A DNA stretch of 64,000 nt from Indolivaga alginatilytica (lineage in GTDB: Bacteria > Bacteroidota > Bacteroidia > Bacteroidales > Dysgonomonadaceae), in assembly GCF_003201355.1 (NCBI RefSeq), contig NZ_QICL01000022.1, positions 17,331-81,330 on the forward strand. The letters run 5' to 3'. Both the position numbers and the translations under genes were made by a program. Numbering within the stretch: the stretch's first letter is position 1; every line of letters begins with the position of its first letter. This document shows, piece by piece, positions 63,917 through 64,000 of this stretch. Under the pieces are notes generated by a model, which made no database searches, was not told where the DNA came from, and was given only the letters and a program-made list of their open reading frames with translations.

Positions 63917-64000
63917 TGACAAAAATTTACACGGGTCTATATTCTGCTTGTAATAAGCCTTGTAAAGGTATTCAAAAATATAATCGAGTCCATATTTGAA

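Overview
The window is chromosomal DNA from a Bacteroidota bacterium, most likely a member of the Bacteroidales close to Dysgonomonas. The evidence is low GC, the Bacteroidota promoter boxes (TTTG, about 19 nt, TAnnTTTG) ahead of several genes, and typical families: DUF5063, DUF6056, secreted 'SxxLDIxS' surface proteins, a TonB-dependent receptor with a lipoprotein partner, and a Bacteroidota-type dihydroorotase. The genus is an impression; I could not run a search.

1-1437: two lipoprotein genes and a strong hairpin that was probably once the terminator of a tRNA operon. 1438-12894: an 11.4-kb integrated element in the 3' end of tRNA-Leu(UAA), bounded by a 15-bp direct repeat. It carries a tyrosine integrase, an AlpA/excisionase-like HTH protein, a RecA-fold ATPase of replicative-helicase type, an iteron-and-palindrome region resembling an origin, a frameshifted VirE-N/PriCT-2 primase, a phage-structural-like protein, a terminase-small-subunit-like protein, and an XRE-Fic-ASCH module with three operator-like repeats. 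I see no relaxase and no mating genes. The gene set therefore resembles a phage satellite (PICI-like) more than a mobilisable element, and this is the best candidate for an undescribed system here.

12882-13045: tRNA-Leu and tRNA-Gly. 13239-16928: a lipoprotein, an aldo/keto reductase and a TauE/DUF1634 exporter pair. 17016-20300: a three-gene secreted surface-protein cluster with a long leader that holds a (CT)13 tract and a structured element. The structured element recurs at 48722-48768 with compensatory stem changes. A paralogous copy of the cluster at 37884-39548 has lost most of its first gene.

20302-37615: housekeeping and envelope genes: rRNA methyltransferase, RNase D-like exonuclease, DUF5063, WG-repeat protein, GT14 glycosyltransferase, DUF6056 membrane protein, OmpA-family porin, Gfo/Idh/MocA oxidoreductase, dihydroorotase, ABC-F ATPase, EamA exporter, YiaA protein, alpha/beta hydrolase, nitronate monooxygenase and an MBL hydrolase. 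39747-52973: GNAT and DUF2156 acyltransferases, a SUI1 factor overlapping an AddA/RecB-like helicase-nuclease, a type-23 polymorphic-toxin-domain protein with an adjacent lipoprotein, asnA, a GlsB-like protein, uvrA and an N-acetylglucosamine kinase. 53181-56694: the NAD synthesis genes nadA-nadB-nadC. 57101-61510: a TonB-dependent receptor and its lipoprotein partner. 61622-63768: menE and menC of menaquinone synthesis.

A roughly 75-bp interspersed repeat with two dyads, ending in AAGGTCTGAGACCTT, occurs at least 13 times between host genes and never inside the element. This supports the element as a later arrival. No rRNA, CRISPR array or insertion sequence was found.
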